A DNA stretch of 6,077 nucleotides from Oscillospiraceae bacterium (GCA_902789835.1 CADAPN010000229.1:1-6077); one strand, 5' to 3'; shown: positions 1 through 5,890, counted from the first letter of the stretch. Notes: a model not told the origin generated them from the letters alone. A program made the numbers and translations.

Positions 1-831
1 GACGCCGGTACGGAAGGCATGACGCTGGCCGAAATGGAAGCCGCCGCCGCCGAGGCGGAAGCCGCGGCACAGGCCGAAGCGCGGGCCGCCGCGCAGCTCT
101 GGGCACGCAGCACGGTGCTTGGAGAATGGTCGGAGCTCTCCGATTCGCTGCCTCTGTTTCGTCCCATCGTCTCCTGGTACGGGAATCTGAAGCTTCTGGA
201 GGACGGAACCTATTCCAGCGGCTCCACCACGGGCACCTGGGAGGTGAACGAAGACGGCTCCCAGCTGATTCTCCGCGGGACCCGCGGGAAGACCGTGGCA
301 AACATTGTCCGGGACGGCGCCTATGTCAAGCTGAATGTGCCGGAACTGCGCCTGAACTTTCTTCGAAGCCGTGAGCTGGACGATTACATCGAAGAACGCT
401 TTGTCTTTGTCCGGATTACAAAAGAGAATGTCGATCAATATATCGGAAAGCCGGTAAACATCGGGGTCATTCTCGATGAAAAGGATCGTCCGACAAATGA
501 GAGCGCCTGGGTGCTCCCCAGTCCGGCCTATGACGAGGGTCTGGTATATTACGGACGCAGCGAGAACTTCACCCTTGAGCTTCAGAACAACGCCACCGGC
601 AGCCGCACGGTCTCCATTCCCTATGACACGCTCCCCCTGGTAACCGGCGCGACCTTCGGCCATGTGACCCAGGCGGCCGGAACACTCGTGTACATACGCC
701 AGAAGTTTGTCGAGGACAATCGGATGACCGACGCGCGCACCCGCACGCTCACCTTCACCGACGGCACAACCCATACCACGTCTCTGACCTGGTACTCCGA
801 CCTCGCGGATTATAAGGACTGGCGCTTCTGA
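1..831 (+). CDS. Unrecognised protein, 3' part of gene (5' end outside window)
   Basis: The frame is open from the first base of the window (it reads D-A-G-T-E-G before the first ATG at 19), so the gene probably begins upstream and the ATG at 19 is only a possible internal start. 276 codons are visible before the TGA at 829-831. The first 30 or so residues are very rich in Ala and Glu with regular spacing, as in a helical or coiled-coil linker. The rest is rich in Thr, Ser, Gly, Tyr and Trp with alternating hydrophobic positions, including a stretch around G-T-Y-S-S-G-S-T-T-G-T-W that resembles the strand-turn-strand pattern of small extracellular beta domains. No catalytic motif, membrane segment or named domain is recognised. 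A secreted protein or lipoprotein is a guess from composition; the N-terminus that would show a signal peptide is missing. It converges on the dnaJ end of the heat-shock operon and shares a terminator with it. Confidence 0.75.
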   Translation, partial: DAGTEGMTLAEMEAAAAEAEAAAQAEARAAAQLWARSTVLGEWSELSDSLPLFRPIVSWYGNLKLLEDGTYSSGSTTGTWEVNEDGSQLILRGTRGKTVANIVRDGAYVKLNVPELRLNFLRSRELDDYIEERFVFVRITKENVDQYIGKPVNIGVILDEKDRPTNESAWVLPSPAYDEGLVYYGRSENFTLELQNNATGSRTVSIPYDTLPLVTGATFGHVTQAAGTLVYIRQKFVEDNRMTDARTRTLTFTDGTTHTTSLTWYSDLADYKDWRF

Positions 832-854
832 TCTGTCCGGTCATAAAACCAGAC

Positions 855-893
855 AAGCCCTTCGGGATCCTGTACGGGAATCCCGAAGGGCTT
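855..893. terminator. Bidirectional intrinsic terminator between the plus-strand gene and dnaJ
   Basis: Bases 855-868 pair perfectly with 880-893, giving a 14-bp GC-rich stem with an 11-nt loop. On the plus strand the stem starts 24 nt after the stop of the upstream gene and runs into a T-rich stretch (TTTCTTTAT, ending at 900), a good intrinsic terminator. On the minus strand it lies about 30 nt past the dnaJ stop and is followed by a weaker T-containing stretch (TTGTCTGGTTTT). It therefore most likely ends both converging transcripts, more efficiently for the plus-strand gene. Confidence 0.85.
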
Positions 894-923
894 TCTTTAT
901 ATGATGAAATATGTGTCTGCCGC

Positions 924-2054
924 TTAATGTTTCTTCTTGCCGAATATGCCGGACTTGGCATGTTCCTCGCCCATGGTGGCGGCGAACTCCCGCAGCGCTT
1001 CCTTCTGGTGGCTGTTGAGGTTCTTCGGGACCGTAATGTTCACCGAAACGAACTGGTCCCCCCTGCCGCTGCCGCGCAGATACGGGATTCCCTTTCCGCG
1101 CAGACGGAACACCGCGCCCGGCTGCGTCCCCTCGGGGATGGTCAGCTTGACTTTTCCGTCCAGCGTCGGGACCTCGACCTCGGCACCGAGAACCGCCTGT
1201 GCATAGCTGATGTTCTGCTCCATCAGGACAGATGTGCCGTCACGCTCAAAGATCGCGTGCGGGCGGACGATCACGCTGATCAGCAGGTCGCCGGCAGGAC
1301 CGCCGTTGGCGCCGGCGTTGCCGTAACCCTGGCGGGATATGGTCTGTCCGTCGTCAATACCGGCAGGCACTTTGACCGTCATCTTCTTTGCCCGGCGCAC
1401 GTTGCCCATTCCGCGGCAGGTCTTGCAGGGCTGATGAATGATTTTACCGGTTCCCCGGCACTTGGAGCAGGGGCTCATGGTCTGTGCCATACCGAAGGGG
1501 GTACGCTGGGTCGTGCGGACCTGACCGCTGCCGCCGCAGTCCGGGCAGACCTCCGGGGTGGTCCCCGGGGCGCAGCCGGTGCCGTTGCAGTCGGTACAGG
1601 GTTCGATCCGCGGGATGTTCAGTTCTTTCTCGCAGCCGAATGCCGCTTCCTCAAAGCTGATGTTCAGCTGGGCACGCACATTGTCTCCGCGGCGCGGTGC
1701 ATTCGGGTTCCGGGTCTGGCTGCCGCCGCCGAAGCCGAAGATATCGCCGAAGCTGGAGAAGATATCGCTGAAGTCTCCGAAGCCGCCGCCGAAACCGCCG
1801 AAACCGCCGTCGAAGCCCGCGTTCGGGTCGAAGGCCGCATGACCGTACTGGTCGTACTTTTTCCGCTTTTCCTCGTCGGAGAGGACTTCATAGGCCTCGT
1901 TGGCCTCCTTGAAGCGTTCTTCGCAGGCCTTGTCGCCGGGATGCAGATCTGGGTGATTTTCTTTGGTGACCTTGCGGTATGCTTTTTTTATTTCTTCTGC
2001 TGTAGCGTCCTTTTTGACGCCGAGCACTTCATAATAGTCTCTTTTTTCTGCCAT
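924..2054 (-). CDS. dnaJ: Chaperone protein DnaJ (Hsp40)
   Basis: DnaJ is the cytoplasmic co-chaperone that binds unfolded protein, hands it to DnaK and stimulates DnaK ATP hydrolysis. The 376-residue product is a complete class I (type A) DnaJ of usual length. The J domain spans about residues 5-70 with the HPD motif at 34-36. A Gly/Phe-rich linker follows at about 79-112. The zinc-binding domain has all four CxxCxGxG repeats, at 153-160, 170-177, 196-203 and 210-217, so both zinc sites look intact. The C-terminal substrate-binding and dimerisation domains run from about 220 to 360, with the VFRLRGKGIP motif at 315-324. A GGAGA Shine-Dalgarno lies 5 nt before the ATG. It is the last gene of the operon and is separated from dnaK by 191 bp, a wide gap for co-transcribed genes. 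No lesion is seen, unlike its neighbours dnaK and hrcA. Confidence 0.97.
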   Translation of the reverse strand: MAEKRDYYEVLGVKKDATAEEIKKAYRKVTKENHPDLHPGDKACEERFKEANEAYEVLSDEEKRKKYDQYGHAAFDPNAGFDGGFGGFGGGFGDFSDIFSSFGDIFGFGGGSQTRNPNAPRRGDNVRAQLNISFEEAAFGCEKELNIPRIEPCTDCNGTGCAPGTTPEVCPDCGGSGQVRTTQRTPFGMAQTMSPCSKCRGTGKIIHQPCKTCRGMGNVRRAKKMTVKVPAGIDDGQTISRQGYGNAGANGGPAGDLLISVIVRPHAIFERDGTSVLMEQNISYAQAVLGAEVEVPTLDGKVKLTIPEGTQPGAVFRLRGKGIPYLRGSGRGDQFVSVNITVPKNLNSHQKEALREFAATMGEEHAKSGIFGKKKH

Positions 2055-2084
2055 GCTTTTCTCCGATCAGAGTAAAAGGTTTGG

Positions 2085-2111
2085 GTTGCCGCCTCTTCCC
2101 GGGGCGGCAGC
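2085..2111 (-). repeat. Hairpin just upstream of dnaJ
   Basis: Bases 2087-2095 pair with 2101-2109 around a 5-nt loop (one G-T pair). Two further outer pairs are possible, one of them a G-T. The stem is mostly G and C, so it would be stable in RNA. It ends about 30 nt before the dnaJ start codon, and on the minus strand it is followed by AACCCAAACCTTTT, which is too poor in T for a standard terminator. It may lower transcription or translation of dnaJ. Confidence 0.5.
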
Positions 2112-2174
2112 TGGAGAATCCGGTCTTGCCGCGTCTTCTCCGCTTGAAGGAAATGACTCCTTCCTGACACACCT

Positions 2175-2202
2175 ATGAGGCGAGGAGAGTTCCCCGCCTC
2201 AT
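2175..2202 (-). repeat. Hairpin in dnaK-dnaJ gap
   Basis: Bases 2175-2182 pair perfectly with 2195-2202 (8 bp) around a 12-nt loop in which two more G-C pairs are possible. On the minus strand the stem is followed by AGGTGTGTCAGG, with no T-run, so an attenuator or mRNA-processing element is more plausible than a terminator. Confidence 0.5.
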
Positions 2203-2214
2203 TGGTCTGCCTGA

Positions 2215-2232
2215 CATTGCAGCGCTACAATG
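2215..2232. repeat. 18-bp near-perfect palindrome downstream of dnaK
   Basis: The sequence CATTGCAGCGCTACAATG reads almost the same on both strands: one symmetric pair (position 6 against 13) fails as Watson-Crick DNA but would be a G-U pair in RNA. It begins 14 bp past the dnaK stop. With almost no loop it fits a dimeric protein-binding site better than an RNA hairpin. No known operator was recognised. Confidence 0.4.
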
Positions 2233-2245
2233 ATGAGATGCGTCT

Positions 2246-2836
2246 TTACTGCTTGTCATCGTCGACAACGGTATAGTCCGCGTCGTAGTAGTCCTGACCG
2301 TTCGGAGCCGTTCCCTGCGCTCCGCCCGCCTGGCTGGGATCAAATCCCTGGCCCTGAGGGCCGCCGGCCTGCTGATAGAGCTTCTCAGAGAGCTTGTAGA
2401 AGGCCTGGGTCAGCTCTTCCGTTGCAGCCTTGATGGCAGCGGTGTCGGTGCCGGTCAGAGCCTGCTTCAGCGCATTGAGCTTGCCCTCAACTTCTGCCTT
2501 TTCACCGGCATCCAGCTTGTCGCCCAGATCGGCAATGGTCTTCTCGGTCTGATAGACCATCTGGTCGCCCTGGTTGCGGACATCGACTTCTTCCTTGCGC
2601 TTGGCGTCTTCGGCTGCATACATCTCTGCTTCCTTGACAGCCTTGTCGATGTCTTCCTTGGACATGTTGGAGGAAGCGGTGATGGTGATGTGCTGCTCCT
2701 TGCCGGTGCCGAGGTCCTTGGCGGAGACGTTCACAATGCCGTTGGCGTCGATGTCGAAGGTGACCTCAATCTGCGGCACACCGCGGCGGGCCGGGGCAAT
2801 GCCGTCCAGATGGAAGCGGCCGAGGCTCTTGTTGGC
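2246..2836 (-). CDS. dnaK: DnaK C-terminal fragment: rest of substrate-binding domain and lid
   Basis: Authentic DnaK sequence resumes at A-N-K-S-L-G-R-F and continues for 196 residues. The second half of the beta-sandwich substrate-binding domain contains [17 protein letters not shown] and [12 protein letters not shown]. The helical lid follows (with [14 protein letters not shown]), then a Gly/Gln-rich tail ending in [13 protein letters not shown], a typical bacterial DnaK end. The same frame is open back to an ATG at 2942-2944, but that upstream part is the dnaK coding sequence read in the wrong frame. No ribosome binding site argues for independent translation, so this is the detached 3' half of dnaK. 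Confidence 0.82.
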   Translation of the reverse strand, partial: ANKSLGRFHLDGIAPARRGVPQIEVTFDIDANGIVNVSAKDLGTGKEQHITITASSNMSKEDIDKAVKEAEMYAAEDAKRKEEVDVRNQGDQMVYQTEKTIADLGDKLDAGEKAEVEGKLNALKQALTGTDTAAIKAATEELTQAFYKLSEKLYQQAGGPQGQGFDPSQAGGAQGTAPNGQDYYDADYTVVDDDKQ

Positions 2837-4010
2837 GGGTCGGGATGGAGGTATTGCGGTCGATGAGCTTGGTGCAGACACCGCCAAGGGTCTCAATGCC
2901 GAGGGACAGAGGCGTGACATCGACAAGGACGATGCCGTCAACATCCTTGTTCAGGACACCGCCCTGGATGGCAGCGCCGATGGCGACGCATTCATCGGGG
3001 TTGATGCCCTTGAAGCCTTCCTTGCCGGTCAGGGACTTGACCATCTCCTGCACAGCCGGGATACGGCTGGAACCGCCGACCAGCAGAACCTTGCTGATGT
3101 CGCTGGGCTGCAGGCCGGAATCGGAGAGCGCCTGCTTGACCGGGCCGGTGGTCTTCTCCACCAGGTGGTGGGTCAGCTCGTTGAACTTTGCACGGGTGAG
3201 GGTGACGTCAAGGTGCTTCGGGCCGGTGGCATCCGCCGTGATGTACGGCAGGTTGATGTTGGAGGTGGTGACGCCGGAGAGCTCGATCTTCGCCTTCTCG
3301 GCGGCTTCACGCAGACGCTGCATGGCGACCTTGTCGTTGGAAAGGTCGATTCCTTCCGTCTTCTTGAACTCGTCTACCAGATACTTGGTGATGCAGGCGT
3401 CAAAGTCGTCGCCGCCCAGACGGTTGTTGCCGGCCGTGGCCAGGACTTCGATGACACCGTCACCGATTTCCAGAATCGAGACATCGAAGGTGCCGCCGCC
3501 CAGGTCATAGACCATAATGCGCTGCTCCTGCTCCTTGTCGACGCCATAGGCCAGCGCCGCCGCCGTCGGCTCGTTGATGATACGCTTGACATCGAGGCCG
3601 GCGATCTTGCCGGCGTCCTTGGTCGCCTGACGCTGTGCGTCGGTGAAGTATGCCGGAACCGTAATAACCGCTTCGGTCACGGTCTGTCCGAGATAGGCCT
3701 CTGCATCCGCCTTCAGCTTCTGCAGCACCATGGCGGAAATTTCCTGCGGTGTATAAGACTTGTTGTCGATGGTCACTTTGTAGTTGGAGCCCATCTCACG
3801 CTTGATGGAAGAGATGGTGCGGTCCGGGTTGGTAACGGCCTGGCGCTTTGCGACCTGGCCGACCATACGCTCGCCGTTCTTGGCAAACGCCACAACCGAT
3901 GGGGTGGTGCGGGCGCCCTCTGCGTTTGCGATGACGACAGGTTCGCCGCCTTCGAGCACGGCCACGCAGCTGTTGGTTGTTCCAAGATCAATACCGATAA
4001 TTTTACCCAT
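2766..4010 (-). CDS. dnaK: DnaK N-terminal fragment: ATPase domain, linker and out-of-frame tail
   Basis: This is the part of dnaK that would be translated from the true start: 414 residues, of which 1-391 are authentic. Visible motifs are the phosphate-1 loop GIDLGTTNS (6-14), the phosphate-2 motif [12 protein letters not shown] (167-178), the adenosine motif [12 protein letters not shown] (309-320) and the interdomain linker [11 protein letters not shown] (361-371). The nucleotide-binding domain is the shorter Gram-positive form, lacking the roughly 24-residue insertion of E. coli DnaK. Residues 392-414 are frameshifted sequence (R-Q-Q-E-P-R...) before an early stop. If truly produced, the protein would have the ATPase and linker but no client-binding domain. 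Confidence 0.85.
   Translation of the reverse strand: MGKIIGIDLGTTNSCVAVLEGGEPVVIANAEGARTTPSVVAFAKNGERMVGQVAKRQAVTNPDRTISSIKREMGSNYKVTIDNKSYTPQEISAMVLQKLKADAEAYLGQTVTEAVITVPAYFTDAQRQATKDAGKIAGLDVKRIINEPTAAALAYGVDKEQEQRIMVYDLGGGTFDVSILEIGDGVIEVLATAGNNRLGGDDFDACITKYLVDEFKKTEGIDLSNDKVAMQRLREAAEKAKIELSGVTTSNINLPYITADATGPKHLDVTLTRAKFNELTHHLVEKTTGPVKQALSDSGLQPSDISKVLLVGGSSRIPAVQEMVKSLTGKEGFKGINPDECVAIGAAIQGGVLNKDVDGIVLVDVTPLSLGIETLGGVCTKLIDRNTSIPTRQQEPRPLPSGRHCPGPPRCAAD
2834..2841 (-). other. Deletion/frameshift junction in dnaK
   Basis: Thr391 (ACC, 2840-2838) is followed by one surplus C (2837) and then by GCC AAC AAG (A-N-K) in the next frame. About 28 family-conserved residues are missing between the two sides, so this is a deletion of about 83 nt and not a single-base error or a slippery site. 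No homopolymer or slippery heptamer is present. Confidence 0.85.
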
Positions 4011-4019
4011 TGTAAGTTC

Positions 4020-4025
4020 CTCCTG
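4020..4025 (-). promoter_or_regulatory. Strong Shine-Dalgarno of dnaK
   Basis: The minus strand reads AGGAGGAACTTACA just before the dnaK ATG, an almost complete anti-16S match at a spacing of 8 nt. It is the strongest ribosome binding site in the operon, in line with DnaK being the most abundant product, and it fixes the start at 4010. Confidence 0.75.
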
Positions 4026-4060
4026 TATGTAAGATATGTTTTTACAAAGTAATGTGATTT

Positions 4061-4088
4061 ATATAAGCGGAGACATCTCCGGTTATAT
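4061..4088 (-). repeat. Hairpin in the grpE-dnaK gap
   Basis: Bases 4061-4066 pair with 4083-4088 and 4068-4071 pair with 4078-4081, with one G/G mismatch between the two helices and a 6-nt loop. It sits about 25 nt past the grpE stop and about 50 nt before the dnaK start, in an otherwise AT-rich 102-bp gap. On the minus strand it is followed by AAATCACATTAC and not by a T-run, so it is unlikely to be a terminator. A hairpin here could be an RNA-processing or stabilising element that raises dnaK mRNA above hrcA-grpE, but that is inference. Confidence 0.5.
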
Positions 4089-4112
4089 GCGTTTTAAGAA
4101 TGTAAGAATCTG

Positions 4113-4766
4113 TCAGTTGGCTACCTTGACCATGGCGAAACGGATCACTTTGTCCCCGAGTTTGAAGCCCTTCTGAAAAACCTCGACGATCTCGTTCTCG
4201 CCTTTTTCTTCGTCATCGACATGCATCACCGCGTTATGCATCGTCGGATCGAACTTCTCGCCCAGGCATTCGATTTCCGTGACTCCCAGCTTCTCCAAGG
4301 TGGAGCAGAACTGCGTCATGATCATCTCGACGCCTTTCTTGTAGGCCTCGTCCTCGGTATTCTGTTTCAGGGCGCGTTCCAGATTGTCATAGACCGGCAG
4401 AAACTGGGTCACGGTGTTTGCCTTCACGTCGCCGTAGAGGGCATCCTTTTCCTTCTGGCTGCGCTTGCGGAAGTTGTCATACTCCGCACAGATCCGCAGG
4501 AACTTGTCGTTGAGGTCGGTCTTCTCTTTTTCCAGTGCGGCGATCTTTTCCTCTTCTTTGGAGGCCTTTCTGCCGAATCTCCGCTTTTCCTTCTTCTCGG
4601 AATCTTTTCCTTCTTCGACCTTCCCGGCTTCCGCGTCAATCTCCTGTCCGACGGCGCTTTCCTTCTCTGCGCCTTCCGCTGTCTGTTCGGCTTTCTTCTC
4701 TTCCGAAGCCGTGTTTTTCATGGGGTCCTGTTCCGGCTTCTGTTCTTTCTTCTGTTCGTCATTCAT
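4113..4766 (-). CDS. grpE: Nucleotide exchange factor GrpE
   Basis: GrpE is the dimeric cytoplasmic co-chaperone that opens the DnaK nucleotide site so that ADP is replaced by ATP and the client is released. The 217-residue product is complete. Residues 1-65 are a charged Glu/Lys-rich, probably disordered tail, on the long side for the family. A long coiled-coil helix runs from about 68 to 115 and contains AEYDNFRKR (94-102). The four-helix-bundle motif LPVYDNLERAL is at 123-133. The C-terminal beta domain that contacts DnaK includes KFDPTMHNAV (171-180) and GFKLGDKVIRFAMVKV (200-215); the Phe at 210 replaces the Pro often found there. The start codon overlaps the hrcA stop by one base (TGATG), with GAGGA 9 nt upstream inside hrcA, so translation is probably coupled to hrcA. 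The stop is TGA at 4113-4115. Confidence 0.96.
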   Translation of the reverse strand: MNDEQKKEQKPEQDPMKNTASEEKKAEQTAEGAEKESAVGQEIDAEAGKVEEGKDSEKKEKRRFGRKASKEEEKIAALEKEKTDLNDKFLRICAEYDNFRKRSQKEKDALYGDVKANTVTQFLPVYDNLERALKQNTEDEAYKKGVEMIMTQFCSTLEKLGVTEIECLGEKFDPTMHNAVMHVDDEEKGENEIVEVFQKGFKLGDKVIRFAMVKVAN

Positions 4767-5812
4767 CAGTCTTTATCCTCACTGTTTTTCAAAATCAGTT
4801 TGTTGTGCATTCCCTCCGGCGGCGCTTCTCCGCTCCCCAGGCGTTTGGAAAGTCCAGCCGCAAGGCACTTCAGCTTTGCCGCCACCGCGGAATAGTCCAT
4901 TCTTGTCGGTCCGACAATCCCGATCAGCCCCCGCGTGTTGTCCCCGGCGTCATAGCTTGCGATCACCACGCTGGAATCCTTCAGTTCTTCGGCGATGTTC
5001 TCCGGGCCGATCAGAACGCGGATCTCGCTATCCTCCCCCATCGGCTCCGCTTCGGCTGACGGGAGGATGTAGCCTCCGCCCGAGAGGTAGCTCATCAGCT
5101 TGTGGGCTTTGTCCGGGTCCCGGAATTCCGGCTGATTCAGCAGGCGGTTCTCTCCGGAAACAAAGGCCTCCGGTGTCGCCGCCTCGGACAGCGTCTCGAT
5201 GGCGAAGGCCGCAATCACGGAAGTAAGGCCCATTCCGTCATCTGCCGCCCGTTCGGTCGAGTGGATCAGAAGCGGTGTAATCTGGTCCTCCGTGATCCCG
5301 GTAAATCCGGAATTAAACAGGGCGTTCAGCTTCTGAACCATCATCTGATCCACCGAAACCGGCAGATGCACCAGCTTGGACTTCACGGAGTTGTTCGACA
5401 GCATCAGAACAATGATGAAGGTGTTGGCATCCACATAAATCAGGTCAAAGCGCTTGATCGTCATGGGCGCCGCCGCCGTAAGCGCCAGGGCCGGATAATC
5501 GGTGATCTGTGAGGCAAGACGGCTGATGCTGCTGATGGTGTCGTCCAGTTCCTGAAGCTTCGCGTTGAGGCGGCGGTTGATCTCCTCCGTCTCCTCAAGG
5601 GAGTACTTCTGCTTCTGCATCAGCTCGTTGACGTACATGCGGTACCCCATCGGGGTCGGAACCAGCTCCGCCAGTTCATTCCGAATGGTCGCGGACGAGC
5701 AGCCGAGTCCGGCGTTTTCCGCCAGATGCTTGCTGCCCACCGGCTCTGCCGTGCGGATATATTCATCCACGACCGCCGCCAGTATTCTTTTTTTCCTTTC
5801 GCTGATGCTCAT
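4766..5812 (-). CDS. hrcA: Heat-inducible transcription repressor HrcA, lacking the DNA-binding wing segment
   Basis: HrcA binds CIRCE operators and represses dnaK and groE operons; GroEL assists its folding. The 348-residue product has the N-terminal winged helix (about 1-60, with EPVGSKHL 23-30 and SSATIRNEL 39-47), the central GAF-like region, the SGENRLLNQPEF motif (219-230) and the family C-terminal signature GPTRMDY (301-307). The start at 5812 is chosen because it has a Shine-Dalgarno (AAGGTG, 9 nt away) and matches other HrcA N-termini. An in-frame ATG at 5890 lies in the -35 box, so it would not be in the mRNA. Oddity: after A-E-L (residue 50) the protein jumps straight to V-P-T-P-M-G-Y-R. 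Other HrcA proteins have about 15 residues here, ending in the conserved HTSAGR motif, which forms the wing. Without it CIRCE binding should be weakened or lost. The stop overlaps the grpE start. Confidence 0.93.
   Translation of the reverse strand: MSISERKKRILAAVVDEYIRTAEPVGSKHLAENAGLGCSSATIRNELAELVPTPMGYRMYVNELMQKQKYSLEETEEINRRLNAKLQELDDTISSISRLASQITDYPALALTAAAPMTIKRFDLIYVDANTFIIVLMLSNNSVKSKLVHLPVSVDQMMVQKLNALFNSGFTGITEDQITPLLIHSTERAADDGMGLTSVIAAFAIETLSEAATPEAFVSGENRLLNQPEFRDPDKAHKLMSYLSGGGYILPSAEAEPMGEDSEIRVLIGPENIAEELKDSSVVIASYDAGDNTRGLIGIVGPTRMDYSAVAAKLKCLAAGLSKRLGSGEAPPEGMHNKLILKNSEDKD
5660..5665 (-). other. Site of in-frame deletion of the HrcA wing
   Basis: Leu50 (5665-5663) is followed directly by Val51 (5662-5660). 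In HrcA from other Firmicutes the sequence between these points is of the type EELGFIEKTHTSSGR, about 15 residues, so about 45 nt are missing. The frame is kept, so the gene looks intact by length alone. The estimate comes from remembered family sequences. Confidence 0.75.
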
Positions 5813-5813
5813 C

Positions 5814-5822
5814 TTAGCACTC
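5814..5822. promoter_or_regulatory. Extra perfect CIRCE half-site next to the hrcA start codon
   Basis: TTAGCACTC on the plus strand (GAGTGCTAA on the minus strand) matches the CIRCE arm consensus at 9 of 9 positions. At exactly the CIRCE spacing of 9 bp lies GACTGTTGG (5832-5840), which matches the partner arm at 5 of 9 positions and overlaps the main CIRCE by four bases. This may be a degenerate second CIRCE or a half-site decoy. Its function is inferred. Confidence 0.55.
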
Positions 5823-5827
5823 ACCTT
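5822..5827 (-). promoter_or_regulatory. hrcA Shine-Dalgarno, abutting an extra CIRCE half-site
   Basis: The minus strand reads AAGGTGAGTGCTAAGATG. AAGGTG is a fair Shine-Dalgarno at 9 nt from the ATG and decides the hrcA start at 5812. Its last base is the first base of a perfect GAGTGCTAA, which fills the space between the ribosome binding site and the start codon. Confidence 0.7.
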
Positions 5828-5836
5828 ACAGGACTG

Positions 5837-5863
5837 TTGGCACTCTCTCTTTTCGAGTGCTAA
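5837..5863. promoter_or_regulatory. CIRCE operator (HrcA binding site)
   Basis: On the minus strand the arms are TTAGCACTC (5863-5855) and GAGTGCCAA (5845-5837), separated by exactly 9 bp. The consensus is TTAGCACTC-N9-GAGTGCTAA, so 17 of 18 arm positions match (one T to C in the second arm). It overlaps the last two bases of the -10 box and the predicted transcription start, so a bound repressor would block RNA polymerase directly. This marks the operon as a class I, HrcA-controlled heat-shock operon. Confidence 0.95.
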
Positions 5864-5890
5864 TATATCATCGTTCCTCGCAATTGTCAA
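5862..5890 (-). promoter_or_regulatory. Sigma-A type promoter of the hrcA-grpE-dnaK-dnaJ operon
   Basis: On the minus strand a perfect -35 box TTGACA (5890-5885) is followed by a 17-bp spacer and a -10 box TATATT (5867-5862), five of six to consensus. Transcription should start near 5853-5855, giving a leader of about 42 nt before the hrcA ATG. Such a near-consensus housekeeping promoter held down by a repressor is the usual design of class I heat-shock operons. Confidence 0.9.

Larger units (their letters stand above)
2055..2245 (-). other. dnaK-dnaJ intergenic region with three dyad elements
   Basis: This 191-bp gap holds no recognisable gene. In transcription order it contains an 18-bp near-palindrome (2215-2232), a hairpin (2175-2202) and a second hairpin (2085-2111), then the dnaJ Shine-Dalgarno. 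Neither hairpin is followed by a clear T-run, so they are not typical terminators. They could mark RNA processing, protect the upstream mRNA or lower dnaJ expression relative to dnaK; that is inference. I found no convincing -35/-10 pair for a separate dnaJ promoter. Confidence 0.55.
2246..4010 (-). pseudogene. dnaK: dnaK (Hsp70 chaperone), interrupted by an internal deletion and frameshift
   Basis: DnaK is the cytoplasmic ATP-dependent Hsp70 that binds exposed hydrophobic segments of client proteins. Together the two reading frames give a nearly complete Gram-positive DnaK, but they do not join. Residues 1-391 read normally through the nucleotide-binding domain and linker to ...N-T-S-I-P-T. 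The gene then resumes one base out of frame at A-N-K-S-L-G-R-F (2836) and runs normally to the TAA at 2246-2248. Other DnaK proteins have about 28 residues here, ending in a VLQGER motif, and these are missing. From family length the lost DNA is about 83 nt. The 391 and 196 residues plus the missing block add up to about 615, the usual DnaK size. A strong AGGAGG lies 8 nt before the ATG. As written, no full-length DnaK can be made. A sequencing or assembly deletion is the leading explanation. Confidence 0.88.

Noticed and set aside
927..2075. 382-codon plus-strand open frame opposite dnaJ
   Set aside because: It spans dnaJ exactly in antisense and has the Ala/Val/Gly-rich composition expected from reading GC-rich codons backwards. 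dnaJ itself is complete with all family motifs.
2834..2841. Programmed ribosomal frameshift in dnaK
   Set aside because: A frameshift would not explain the loss of about 28 conserved residues. There is no slippery heptamer, and DnaK is not known to use recoding.
2574..4052. 492-codon plus-strand open frame opposite dnaK
   Set aside because: It is antisense to dnaK and mirrors its codons. Such frames opposite dnaK are a known source of false 'NAD-specific glutamate dehydrogenase' annotations. No ribosome binding site or independent signal supports it.
4465..5226. Plus-strand open frames opposite grpE and hrcA (for example 253 codons)
   Set aside because: Their translations are low-complexity Ser/Arg/Pro-rich, as expected from antisense reading of the real genes, and have no ribosome binding site.
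5813..5890. Longer HrcA with 26 extra N-terminal residues starting at 5890
   Set aside because: The extra codons lie across the -35 box, -10 box and CIRCE, upstream of the predicted transcription start. The start at 5812 has its own Shine-Dalgarno and matches the family.
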